This document shows, in pieces, positions 11,980 to 23,820 of a DNA stretch of 64,000 bases. A program made the position numbers and the translations under genes. This DNA is from Owenia fusiformis (Eukaryota; Annelida; Polychaeta; Sabellida; Oweniidae), in contig CAIIXF020000001.1 of NCBI GenBank assembly GCA_903813345.2, positions 54,207,885 through 54,271,884 on the forward strand, read 5' to 3'. The notes beneath the pieces were generated by a model, which saw only the letters and a list, made by a program, of their open reading frames with translations, was not told the origin of the DNA and made no database searches. Every line of letters begins with the position of its first letter. Within the stretch, counting starts at the first letter, position 1.

Positions 11980-13414
11980 CAGTAACTAAGTCAACATGAG
12001 GTGAGGTGGTTATTAAGATATCTCCGTTTTAAATAATTTTGTAAACGTTGTTCTCTTCGGGTGCCATTTTTTATAATTGAAAAACAAAATTGAACATTTT
12101 GCATTTATAAATTGATAAGTTTCTTGGAATACAACATAACTGTTAACGATTTAAGTCATTAATAATATTTCCTTCAGTGATCCCATGATAAATAGACATT
12201 AATGTTCAACCTTGTTTTCATGACTTTTAAACACGAGTCGACAATTATGTAGGAAAGTTCAATTCCAATATTTAGCCTTTTATCATGATAGATCGCCAAA
12301 ATGTGCATGTATCTCTCAATGGGGCGATATGTTTATAATTTAGAGATGTAAGCTCAAACAAAAATTCAAACTACCCGCTATTATTTTGATTGCACAAGAC
12401 GAAATTTCGTTTCGTTCTCGTAATCGTAAGAAAGATTATTCTGCATTTTCAGTCAAGCCCTACTTACCTTAATTTTAAAAATATTTAGATGAGAGCAATT
12501 TCTCCCAAAATGTGACATTGCTGTTGTATACGAAAAAGTGAAAAACCCTTGGAACAAGAAAGGTTTTCTTATTCAAAATACTTTCAAGCACTTTAGAGAC
12601 AGAAATTAGAGCTTGGAATGCTTACTTAGCTTATAAGTAACAGAACGTTCTCGAAAGTTATTAAAATGGATCAAAAATCAAAACATCTCTTAATTTACAA
12701 TTTCCAGGACTGGTGGTCGGAAAATGACTCCTATCTCGGTGAAGTGCATTCAGAACCAAATGAAAACATTTGTTTTTTTCTTCATCTGGCCACAATACAT
12801 TTTCTCAGACTCTAATATGATACTTTCTTATCATTTTGCTACTTTCAGCGGATTTAAAATATAGATGAATGATTTAATGTCATTTTCACCAAAAGAGCTT
12901 CTTGTATATCTTAGAGATTGTCTTACCTGTGCTAAATCCTAAATGTGGCAGTAGTTTCTATTATTCCAGTATTTAGAAATTATTCTCTATATTTTGATTA
13001 GCCAAAGTGAAAGACAACTTCCAGTCATCCGTATTTATATTGCATATTTTGTATCTGACTTGGCGATAATTTTTTTAATTATGAAATAGATTAAGTTCAT
13101 TAATAATCAAGATGAATGATGCCTTTTGTCGTATTGTTCTATATGTCATCACGTGCATCATACAGGGGATGTTCAATAAGTTTCATCGCAATAAAAATGT
13201 ATAAATGATTAATGATAGGTTACTTCTGTGGGAGAATTACATGGTTTAATTCCATAATGGTTTCATTTTAAGCAATTTAATTGATTTTTTTGTGACTTTG
13301 TGATGTATGATTGTGACAATACATTTTGTTACTTACAGAAATCACTTCGCATGTTGATGTCAGTTAGTCTTCTATATTTTTTTCCAAATCATTTTCAGAC
13401 TGATTTTGTAAATA
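11980..13414. other. Intergenic, nothing recognised
   Basis: AT-rich sequence with no credible ORF, splice-bounded exon or clear repeat by eye. Confidence 0.4.
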
Positions 13415-13632
13415 CAAACCGTTAGACCAGGGTCCCTCTTCTAGTTGTAAAGGGGATCGTCGACCTTGGGGAAGATGTTCCCCTTAGTAAATGGAAGTGG
13501 ACCATGAAGTCTATCTGTGTCTGTTCTCTATATTCATGTTTTACCACTTGTTATCTATTTCTATGTAATAATCAATTATTATTATCTCCAAAAATGGAGG
13601 CGAAATAAATCTAATAATATAATAATAATAGA
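13415..13632 (+). mobile_element. 3' end of a truncated non-LTR retrotransposon
   Basis: A short segment ends in GGAGGCGAAATAAATCTAATA followed by a TAATA-type short tandem tail, a typical CR1/L2-like LINE 3' terminus. The upstream part (GGTCCCTCTTCTAGTTGTAAAG) has the look of a LINE 3' UTR. No RT sequence remains. Confidence 0.5.
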
Positions 13633-13659
13633 TAGTGACAATTCTCAAGGATCATCATT

Positions 13660-14225
13660 GACATGTGTAATCATGATGAAACTGGACTAAAATTACAGCA
13701 AACAAAGAGATCACACAATTCCACACACTACAGTTTTCTAAAGCTCTTCAATTATTTTCATTCTTATCTTTACACAAAGACATTCATAATTCGAATATCA
13801 ACGAGGTCATTAAGATTCTGTAGGAATACAAAAACGTATTATGTATGATGTATTTTTGCCCTTTCTTTGGTAATGATAGAAATACTTTTTATAAAAATGT
13901 TATAGAAAAATGTTATCCAGTACTATCATCAGATCTTTTATCAACCTTTGTGCAAACTAAAACATATTGGGCCTTAGGAGAGGACATTTTCACATTGGGG
14001 GACAAGAAGAAGCTTTTAGGTTCGATAAATGTGTAAAGGGTCTTTTAAAATGTGTATATAAACCCCAGACCCATTAACATGTTTTAGTAACTTATATATA
14101 ATGCCTAACTGATACATGCTTTTAAATGTGTTGTCAAATGTCTGAAAGAGCTTTGTACACTGAATTTGTGTTCCGCTGTATTAAAAGCGTTTCAAATAAA
14201 TAAACAAAAATAGATAAATAAAAAT
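13660..14225 (+). mobile_element. Possible second LINE 3' fragment
   Basis: A 63-codon frame (13845-14036) is followed by about 190 bp ending in repeated AAATAAATA/AGATAAATAAA, resembling a LINE ORF C-terminus, 3' UTR and A-rich tail. The encoded stretch (FFGNDRNTFYKNVIEKCYP) resembles C-terminal tails of RT ORFs only loosely. Weak call. Confidence 0.3.
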
Positions 14226-17220
14226 GTAAGCAGCGACCGTTAATGACGATCACTAACATGAATCTAGCGAGAGAATATTCTATACAACCAAAGCCAGAGA
14301 ATACGGAATACTGCATTATGATAAAAAAAATAGTAGAAGATCAAAATATCCGTATTGATATTACTATTAATTAATATTATTAGAGAGATTATTTCAATAA
14401 ATCAGTTCCATAGTAGTCGGTAAATAAGTCGGTAAATACCTCGTCGTCAGAATATTATTAAAACGCTTGTAACCGAACAATAGCTAACATTTTCGATGTA
14501 CTTCAAAGAATTTGAATCAATAGAACAATGTTATTAATAAGTCGTGTCCGATTTAGAAAAAGAACGAACCACTTTTACCTTTCTTTAAACCCCAAAACGA
14601 AAACGTGAGCAATATTTTATTTCTACATTGTATTAACAATATCTGACAAAAGTACTTAACAAAAACAAATTAAGACACAATTATTAATGTATGAATATAC
14701 TGAGTATTAGTTTATACCCAGTATAATTGTGTTCTGTTGCTTGTATAGATCTTTCCATGTGAATGGAAAGGATCCGTCACTATAAGTATATTAAAAGTGA
14801 CCCCAGAGCATTCATAACCATTACGACATATAATATTGTATTTAATAAACAGTTAATCATTGCATAGTGTTCATGTACACTCTGAGTGTTATTGAGGTCA
14901 TCGTGGCCTTGTAAAGGTCAAGTCAGTGCAAATCAAACATTCTTGTGTGCAAAATCATCATTTATAAAATCTAAAATGTGAAAATATGATAAAGAATGTT
15001 GTTAAAAACTATTTTGACCTTAACCTTTGAACTTTCGAAAGTAGGTCAAACTTTCAAATTTCACAATTTTTGTTTTTATTTCTTTCATTTAAGGTCCATT
15101 GTTTTAACATTAAAAGCATCCAATGAATATATGATTAGAGTGCATCCAAACCATAAGGCAGACATAAAGCTTAATATTGTTAGAATATTGAATGTGAATA
15201 TATTCTTAAACTTCAGAAAATATTATCAAGAGAAAAACACACAGTTTTGGTAAAAAAATGGATCACTCTTGGATTGCCTGAAAACATGTTCTTGGGTTGA
15301 TTTAATTTCAAAATAAGGCATCAGTGAGTAAAGACTATTACCTCCATTATTTCATAAGAATTTAACATATGATCGTACGTTGGATTTATACCTTATTTAT
15401 AATGACACTTATAGTGACACATCCTTTAATTCTTATTCATAAAAATTGCTTGTACTATTTAGCGTCTAATTAATTTTACAAATACCTTCATAGTTCTTTG
15501 ATAGAACTTTCTATACAACATACAATCCTGAAAGAAATTGTCGGAATGGTACAGATATTTTTAAATAATATGCAGTTGTAAACTAAGTTACTTTTATCAA
15601 TTATGAACGTAACAAAAATGAAATTAGGTCATTGGGATTAAAACTAAGGTCATTTAGTGCATTTAAACGAATGCAAAGGGTATTCATCAATTGATATATC
15701 AAAACATCATTAAGGTAGGACACAAAGGGCAATATATCAGAAATACGAATCATAAATAATCCCTGAAACGTAATATGACATCTGAAAAAATGAATCCTAA
15801 TAAAGGTGTACTAGTCAGCAAGTGATGAGATCACATCAGATGGAATATAGGGTACCGTAAACAGTAGCCTTAACCTGTGCTGTCAACCTACATGTAGATG
15901 GTAGGATACTAAAGGCAATATCTTGAAAATAACAAAACCTACGAGGCATTAAACTCAAATGTTAAAACTCTAGTTGTGACCTTCCAATATATGATATACA
16001 GGGTGGCCCGAATGTATGCCCACGCCCTAGACAAACATATACCAATGTCTCAATAGTATGTGTAATATGTCATTTTAAAGCTCATCCGATGTTACATTGA
16101 TTTGCCAAGTATTATGGTACAACTCACAAATGGGAAAAATTTGAAGGCATTTCAAAATGAAGATAAAATAAGAACAATTTTGACCATCCAAATATATAGA
16201 ATTTTAATTCTAGTTGTAAGCCCGTTGTTTCATTTGAACCATTTATTCAATCTTTACCGGGCTGATGTCTGCAACTGAAATCATAGACCGATCTGATTCT
16301 AATAAGCAATTTGTTTGTTCAATATTTACAACTCAAAGTTATTGACAGGGAAAGAATTAAAAGTAAAGTTTATTGGCTCGGCTCCATGCGAAGCTATCTA
16401 AACAACGGATGATGAATAACATGATTTAATTACAACCTCCCGAAGTATAAATCTTGTTTCATTATTGTCTAAAAACTAGCATGGCATATTTATATATTTA
16501 GATTCTATTTTGGTGTCACGTGTTAACTTCGATTTATTTCGTTTCGATAAGTTCTTATCTTTATTATTAATTTATACAAAAATATAACCAATATTGCTTA
16601 TCATCAGATTTTATACTTATCAGCTGTTACACATTTACAGTAAACAACATTATTTTACAATAATTATAAAATATAGCGATAACAATATAGCAATGGAAAC
16701 AACAACTAGAAGAAAGAGGATGCCCCGTGATAAACACATTTCTACGTTTTTTTACATTTATTCTTTTATTATTCTATTCTGAGATTTTGAGGACTTCCTT
16801 TGTATATAACGTGCACTAGCATCAATTCTGAAATTGAAAACACCATGCCAAAATATTCAATATCAATGGAAGGGTTACTTATTTCAGTCTGAAACACGCT
16901 GTTCTAAACAGAAATGCTTGTGTGTATTTTTCTATCGATATTGCCTCTCATGGCATATTTATTCCATACTTTAATGCATGTTGGTTGGATATTATCGCAT
17001 TTTTGTTCAATAGTCTATTTACAGTAATATGATTCTTGTCCTTAAATTCCGATTTATTTTCTACCCACACCTTTCACTTTGAAACAGTTTTCATTATTAG
17101 CCTAATCGTTAATCAATTAAAGGCAATATTTATCCCTCCAAACTGGAAATACGGACAGAACTATTTTGGAAGTATAGAACAATGAAACAAATTAATGTTT
17201 TTCAAACTAAAACTGATTAT
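14226..17220. other. Intergenic, no gene recognised
   Basis: About 3 kb without a supported exon. A lone TACAGGGTGGCCC motif at about 15999 resembles the TIR of the MITEs at 17914 and 33034 but has no visible partner. Confidence 0.4.
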
Positions 17221-17505
17221 TTCCACCTTGCTGGGTCAGTTCTAGGGGTTTTACTGCTAGTTTAGAAGGCATTCATTTTACTATATCGACCTGACCAATA
17301 TGTGACGTCATAGTGGCGACCCTGTCGAGAATGCAATTCTCGACCGGCAATTTTCCCCGGGAAATTAAATATCGTTCAGTGCGTAAGATTTTCTTGCTGT
17401 TTCAGTCCTGGTCATTAACGGTGTTAATAATACTAATAATACGTCGGCCCTCGGTCCAATATTTCACTATATTGCCCTTCGAAATGACGTTATTGTACTA
17501 TTGAC
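17221..17505. repeat. Dispersed 290 bp repeat, copy 1
   Basis: This closely matches 39399-39702 in the same orientation, sharing CAGTTCTAGGGGTTTTA, the GTGACGTCATAGTGG block, CCCCGGG(G)AAATTA and AAATGACGTTATTGTACTAT. In copy 2 it lies inside a TIR-bounded element, so copy 1 may be a fragment of the same element. Confidence 0.75.
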
Positions 17506-17913
17506 ATCGCCTGATAGCAGGCACAAACCTTATATAAAGGTCTCACTGCATAGCTCTGATACTGAATGTTTTCGGATTTTTTTCAATTCTCACAAAATGT
17601 TTTTTAAGGTTAATATTTATTTCATATGAAACACATTTTACAAGTTAAGAACAAGTAGTACATATAATATTACAAACAATGTGAATGAAACCCGAGCCTA
17701 GGTCAACAGACATTTTTGGCTTGGTATACAGCAAACATAAAAGCATATAAGTTAAATGTTAAAAAAGTGATAAATCTCTTTTATATTATTTTGTATAACT
17801 CGTTACTGACACCTTTATGCTACTTTGTAGAAATCTTTAATGAAATTGAGGAATCAATTACTGAGAAAACACTTGTCAAAAAGCGATTCACTTTTTCTGG
17901 GACACCCGATATA

Positions 17914-19102
17914 CAGGGTGGGCCAACAAACGTCCACATTTTTTATTTCGACATAACTTTTTCGACGCATGAATGGATTTCAATAAAATTTGGACATGAC
18001 ATGCAGAATGAAAATTCAAATTAAAGAGGCTTTAACACGTAGTTCAATGGGGGGGGGGCTAAGGTTGCCAAACTTATGGAGGGGAGTGTAGGACACCAGA
18101 AATGAAATCACCTGAAATCGTTTATAAAGCTACTAAATATTTAAATATGAAAATTCAATAAAATCATTCTAATATGATACAAAGTATTATCGCTCGCCAG
18201 TAAATTTTCTTCAAACATTCAAAATGGCTGACATGACTCATGATCAGCCAACGGGTCCAAAACCTAATCAGATGTAGAAATGTAATGAGTTGAACAAGAA
18301 TTAAAGTTTTAGAACTAATTAATAACTGTGAGGCTCTTTCCCTTAAAGTTGGCCGACAGGAAGTAGGTATTGAGTTGAAATTTTGTCATCCACATCTGTA
18401 TGCACTCATGGGTTATCCCTGGCCCTGAAAATTTGAATATGATATCTATCGGTTTTTGGGAAAACTGCCTCTGCGTCCGGACAGACGTGCCTAGGCCGAC
18501 AATATGACCCCACACTATGTGCTAGGGTCATAAAAACGATGATTTAGGAAAATCTGCCTAACTGTGAAAGCTATTGAGATCTTATTTGTGGCAAAAAAGA
18601 TCAGTATAGGCCGATGGTGCTTGGTTGAGCCCACACATTAAAGAACCTGTTTCTGCATTGTCCTTTAAAGAGACCCAGATTAATAGTAAATATAAATTAA
18701 AAGCCAATAAGAGAACAATATTTTTCATCCAGACTTTCGCCTACCAATTCCGTTTTTCTTGATGTTGCACCAGTCTAATCTTCCTTATCAATAGCAATAC
18801 ACTCCCAAATGCTTTGATTTCTATCGGAATATAAATTACATTTAGTGTACTGTACATATAATACATAACATGTTTCTCTGGCTAAATGTTTAAAATGCCA
18901 ACCTAGAAATGTATTTGAGGCATGAGTATAATCATTGTAAAATTGTCACCCTGAACTTCATCCTGAAATCTGTAATTTTTCAAATATACCCACAGTGTCT
19001 TTTTGCCTTCATAATTTTAAAATCCCTGGGGATTTACTAATTCCACTTTCGGAACATTTGTAAAATTGATTTCTGCATATCTTGCAAAAATGGTCCACCC
19101 TG
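17914..19102. mobile_element. MITE with CAGGGTGGRCCA ends and TA duplication
   Basis: The ends CAGGGTGGGCCA (17914) and TGGTCCACCCTG (ending 19102) are inverted with one mismatch and flanked by TA on both sides, as in Tc1/mariner-type insertions. No transposase frame is visible in 1.2 kb. The element ends about 325 bp beyond the stop codon of the minus-strand vWA gene B and may limit its 3' UTR. A G9 run lies near 18050. Confidence 0.6.
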
Positions 19103-19427
19103 TATATGGAGTACGTTGTATGGTCTTTTATAGAGGAATTCGGTTTTATTTTTTCTTATTTTTTATTCAAGGCTTTCAACATGGTTAATATCATCGAAAT
19201 CACGTTGACAGGTTTAGGGTATTGATAGTCAGGAACAATTTCTTGTCACATCTTGAAAAAGTGCTGCTTTGTATAAGTTTTTACTTCTTTTTTTATCCAT
19301 TTCATGGTAAAGTAATAACAAAATAGAATATGCTGTTATAAATTGGAAACTGTAATTTATTGTGATCGACTATGTACAAATAAGGGTTGCATTGTCCTAG
19401 CCATGAGAAAGTCCATGTCCTAACCGC

Positions 19428-22400
19428 TCACATGTCTTCGCATGATGTTCTGAGTATAGGATTCATAACTGTATGGAGGTCATCGTAAGTTTCAAGATCG
19501 TAACGATATTGCGATCCCGGTGATGGTATATCTGCAAATTCGTTTTTCTTTAATTCTATCAGGTCGGCTAATTCGTCCTTTGACAGCTGTTTACCGTTCT
19601 CCCCGGTTCTAGTTTCTTCTTTTCTGTTTGGAAGTGACATTAATGCGACAACTGGTGGACTAACGCCTTCTTGGTAACTCGACTTTGCTTTTAATAACTT
19701 AGCTTCCTTAATGGTTTCAGGTGACTTCGTATGTGGGTGAGAAACTCCATCAGTCAAAACGAGTACGAAAGCCTGGAATTGAGCATAATAGAATGAGGTT
19801 TTGGTTTGGTTGTGTTCCTTGCAGAAAAATTTAATTATTTTTGATAAAAATTTGTTCCTCGTATGGCATGTGTTTCAAGTATGCATTTGGATGTTAATTC
19901 AGAAGGAATCTATACAAATTCTGAAAATAATACTTTTTGATTTGAGACAAATGTGCTTTTTGTGGGTAATAACATGTTTGTCAAATTGATCTAGTGACAT
20001 CGAGCAATGTTTTATCAGTTAAAGGGCCTAATAAGATAGTGCTGAGAGTAAATTTTCGAAAGGCTTGCCACAATTCTGCAATATATTCGGTTTCATCATT
20101 CCAAGTCATTTCTTCTCTCTAAGAAGTGCAACGTTAAGTTTTTTTTGGCAAAAACAGAGTTCTGATAGATTTTAGGTATTGTAAGGAAAATATTGGCTTG
20201 CTTTTGAAAATACTGCCTCCAATATGTTACAAGTTATATTTCTCTTAATCATTGAGGTAGATTTCTAAATAATCTGACTCCTTGCCTTTTTGCCCCTCCT
20301 CCGTCCATTTTCAGTCGTTAAAAATTCTCGGGCCTGTTTCAAGGCAAGCCATGTAGCTGTCCCCTTTGTCGGCTTCATGTTCATTTTCTTTACGGCGTTT
20401 ATAATCTTAAATTAAATTGCAAAATGTGGTGGCTAAAAGCTGAATCAATTTTTTAGTATGGTTCACATGATGGTGTTGTATTTGGTTATGAACTCAATTG
20501 TCTATGCAAAGTAGGGTCAAGAGAATGCCACTATTTTTCCTAAGGTTCCAATACACCATTGGAAAGGTAAGAATGTCAGCTTTAAGAATCTGGCCTAATT
20601 TGGAATATTTGCTATTTATACTGTATTCTGGTATGAGGATGAAATAGAGTTACTTAGCTTCACATACTTACCGATGTTCCACTATTGTACGAATCAAATT
20701 TAAGCATAGGGTGCACCTCAGCTCCATACGTTGCCCCTGCAACCAATGTGAATGCATCTCCGAGCCTTAGGTTTTTCAGCATATCTATCACAAATGATCT
20801 CACTTTCACTTTGTCTATCCATTCAATTGACGCTGACATGTCGATTATTAGAACGAGATCTATCCCACAAACTTGAGTGTTCCTGTCACCTAAAATGAAC
20901 ATACAATGTACAAAACCGGATGAATATTTTTAATTAATGTTTTCCCTCGAGACATTTCATCTTTTTGATCATGTCCTTACCTAAACCCTTTTCCTCTAAC
21001 GTTTTCCTGCATTCTGATGCAATGCGGGAACAAGGATACGTATTGGAAGTGTCCGCAATTTTAAAACTGTTGGTCACACCCTTTCCATCTTCACAACGGG
21101 CCAATTCATAGATTGTATCTTTGCACACTAAATATTTGCAGGATGCATTTGCGTATCTGTATTTGGAACTGTCAGTTGCCTTGCACTCTGGAGAAAACAA
21201 GCAAATCTTGTAGTTTCATTTGAAAAACAAAACAGGTAGGTTTAATTTTATTTCGTAGTCTGTGAAAACTTTGTGCAGTTTCTTGTATACGCCATCAATC
21301 TAGTTTTCCTAAGATGTAGGAAGAAATATTTTGTTACTGAAAATAATTTAAATATTTCGCATTATTGAAAAAGCGTTTTCGTTGTCAATTTAGCTATTGA
21401 ATGTTTGCTCGATGTACATAGCCTAAAAACGTTCACAGACGACCAAACAAAACTACATCTACCTGTTTTTGAATAAAATGATGGTTGCCCCTGTATCTCA
21501 TTATTTGTTTATTTATTAGAACCTGGCGCAAATTCGCAACGAGTATTCTAAACTACCAGTGTATACTGCAAAGTCTTTTTTCTACTCACCAATACCAAGG
21601 TCTCTTATATCTGATTGTGGTGCACCCCTTGATTTTTTTGCATTTGCCGCTGGTCCACCACGCTGCTTGACTAAAACCAGAATACTCATAAACATGACTT
21701 TGTGCGCAAGCCCAGTGTCATATCAATATGACAAAGAAATAAACGACGATAAATTTACTAAATAATACAAGAGTTGTAATTGAAAAAATAATTGAGGCAT
21801 TTGGATAACGTCGTTCTGCAGGGACCATGGAAGTTACTGCAACATATTTCAGACAGTCATTTGTTTGATTGTGGCTATTTCCTTAGGATTTTAACAGGTG
21901 CATATGTTAGGCCAATGCACTATCTCTTGGAAAAGTACTCATAGAGAACATTTCAGAAAAAACAACTCAACTCAACCCCAAGTCAACTCAACACAAGTCA
22001 TGTCAACCCTTAGTCAACTCAATCCTTAGTCTTCTCAACCCCAAGCTTTAAGTCAACTCAACTCTTAGTCAACCCCATATGTCAGTCAAATGAATCGTAT
22101 AAATAATAGTTTTTTCTCATTTAAATACGAGTAGTTTACTTTTTCTTTGGTAGCTCCCACCTGATGATATAAATGACATTTGGACCTCATCTATTTAAAA
22201 AAGGAATTAATAATGTGCTGTTTTGAAAAGACTTATAATGATTTTTTTGATCTGAAAAAATGTATGTTACATAATAATATTTTTTCTTTCTTTTTTTTTA
22301 CATAATAATAATGGGATATTATATTTGCACATATTGGAAAAATAATATTTTTAAAAATTCGTCTGTTAAGAACTTAAGGACCTGTTACGCAGAAGGCGAA

Positions 22401-22532
22401 TATTCTAACTGGTTATTCCAGTTTAGCTTTACCATATTTTTATTCAGGACGATACTTACAAAAGGATTTTATGCCTGCATTTATTCCCAGGGCACAACAT
22501 AGCACTATGAATGCGCATACGTAAGTCCTCAT
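19428..22532 (-). CDS. Secreted vWA-domain protein, copy B (complete, six exons, 347 aa)
   Basis: Exons on the minus strand are 22532-22460, 21670-21590, 21187-20981, 20889-20672, 20405-20286 and 19772-19428; phases run 1, 1, 1, 0, 0 and the total is 1044 nt. The protein starts MRTYVCAFIVLCCALG (signal peptide), followed by a lysine/arginine-containing linker, a six-cysteine module (cysteines in SPECKATD, NASCKYLVC, LARC, YPCSR, SEC) and one vWA domain. MIDAS elements are DMSAS, the GTAT threonine segment in exon 5 and VLVLTDG in exon 6. The C-terminus is hydrophilic, ending SCEDM. Intron 5 starts with GC (AAAAAG|GCAAGG). Copy B is a tandem paralogue, in the same orientation, of the gene at 880-7296. 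It is likely an extracellular metal-dependent adhesion or matrix protein; the exact family is not recognised. A TCTTTAG just before the ATG suggests a 5' UTR intron. Confidence 0.82.
21962..22085. repeat. Degenerate short tandem repeat (AGTCAACTCAAC)
   Basis: About nine loose copies of a 10-15 bp AGTCAACTCAACYC-like unit lie in the first coding intron of vWA gene B. Confidence 0.75.
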
Positions 22533-22893
22533 GTCTAAAGAAAAAGTACAAATAGAAATAAGATTACAAAAGAGAAAAGTTTATTTCAACGTGCGGATTT
22601 CAAAAATGGGTAACATCTCCCATTGACTTAATGATCCTATTCCAATTTATCCACAAGGGGAACAGATATAACTTGTCACGGTGAAATGCCTGTTATCAAT
22701 GTCCTATCATCAAAATTTCGAGCAACTAGAGCTATCGAAATAAAGAAATTGTGTGAATGTGACCCATATACAGCACCTATACAACCAGATAAGTAATACA
22801 AGAATATACTTCACATCTTAAACAAGCCGGCCAATGAGATTTTATCTGCCCATGCTTAAAAATTGATTTCGTTCCATAAGTATATTAATTCCG

Positions 22894-23630
22894 AAAGGAC
22901 TATGTGGGGTATGGAAAGTGATTTTAGACGGTCACATCTTTCACCATGAGTACTTTCCGGCCATGAATACAATGTTTTTTTAAAAACCGTATGTTTAGTT
23001 TCAAGTGAAGTTCCCATGATAGTAAAATATCAATTCACCTCTCTGCAAAATATGGATTAGGACCCCACCGCCTTGACACTTTTTAAAAAATGTTACGCTT
23101 ATTTTCTAAAAAGCATCATCTTACAAGTGTCCAGAATCCGTACTTCCTTGTTACCCCGGCCGGTAAAAAGAAAAGAGGTATTCTGGATTTTGAAGCCCTG
23201 CGTACTGAGGATGTCTAAAAAGGGGATCTTGTTTTTCTCAATTTTAACATATCAAACGTTTCTTCTACACTTTATTAACAATTCCTGAAAAGAGGAAGGT
23301 GATATCTTTAAAACTAGACTTTCAAACCATTCTACTTTTGAAGAAGTTTTAGACCCCTTGTGAATAATCTTTTCATGCAATAAAAATCAGAAAAAAGATC
23401 CTCTTTTGAGTAAATACATGTAGGTTCAACATTTTGGAAAAGGGTGTTGACATGGGGTCCATATTCATAATTTTTCGAATTGTTTGATTGATATTTTAAT
23501 CATCATGGGTACTTCACTTGAAAGAAAACATTTTCAAAAAAATAGAAACCATTGTATTTATGCCCAAAAAGTACCCATGGTGAAGGATATGACTGTCTAA
23601 AATCACTTGCCATACCTCACATGGACCTTT
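22894..23630. mobile_element. Palindromic MITE, 150 bp arms
   Basis: Left arm 22894-23040 and right arm 23485-23630 are diverged inverted copies (AAAGGACTATGTGGGGTATGG outward; GTGATTTTAGAC and TCAAGTGAAGTNCCCATGAT inward). The interior is about 440 bp with no credible gene. It lies just upstream of vWA gene B. Confidence 0.65.
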
Positions 23631-23640
23631 GACAAAACAC

Positions 23641-23820
23641 TAGTCTCGGTTTGGAGAACGAAGTTCAGCATCAGTCAACTGCACGTACCGACTGCTTTGG
23701 ACAATTTTGATATTTTTACAAATTGTAGATTTAAATGTCGTTTGAATATCCATAGTTTAATTTGGGTGTTATTTCTATATTTTTTATTAAAAATATAAGC
23801 GCAGTACACTGATGAAACTT
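23641..23820. repeat. Dispersed 170 bp repeat, single copy
   Basis: This begins CTCGGTTTGGAGAACGAAGT and continues through TTTAATTTGGGTNTTATTTC to CAGTACACTGATG. It matches a two-copy arrangement at 45916-46300. Confidence 0.65.
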
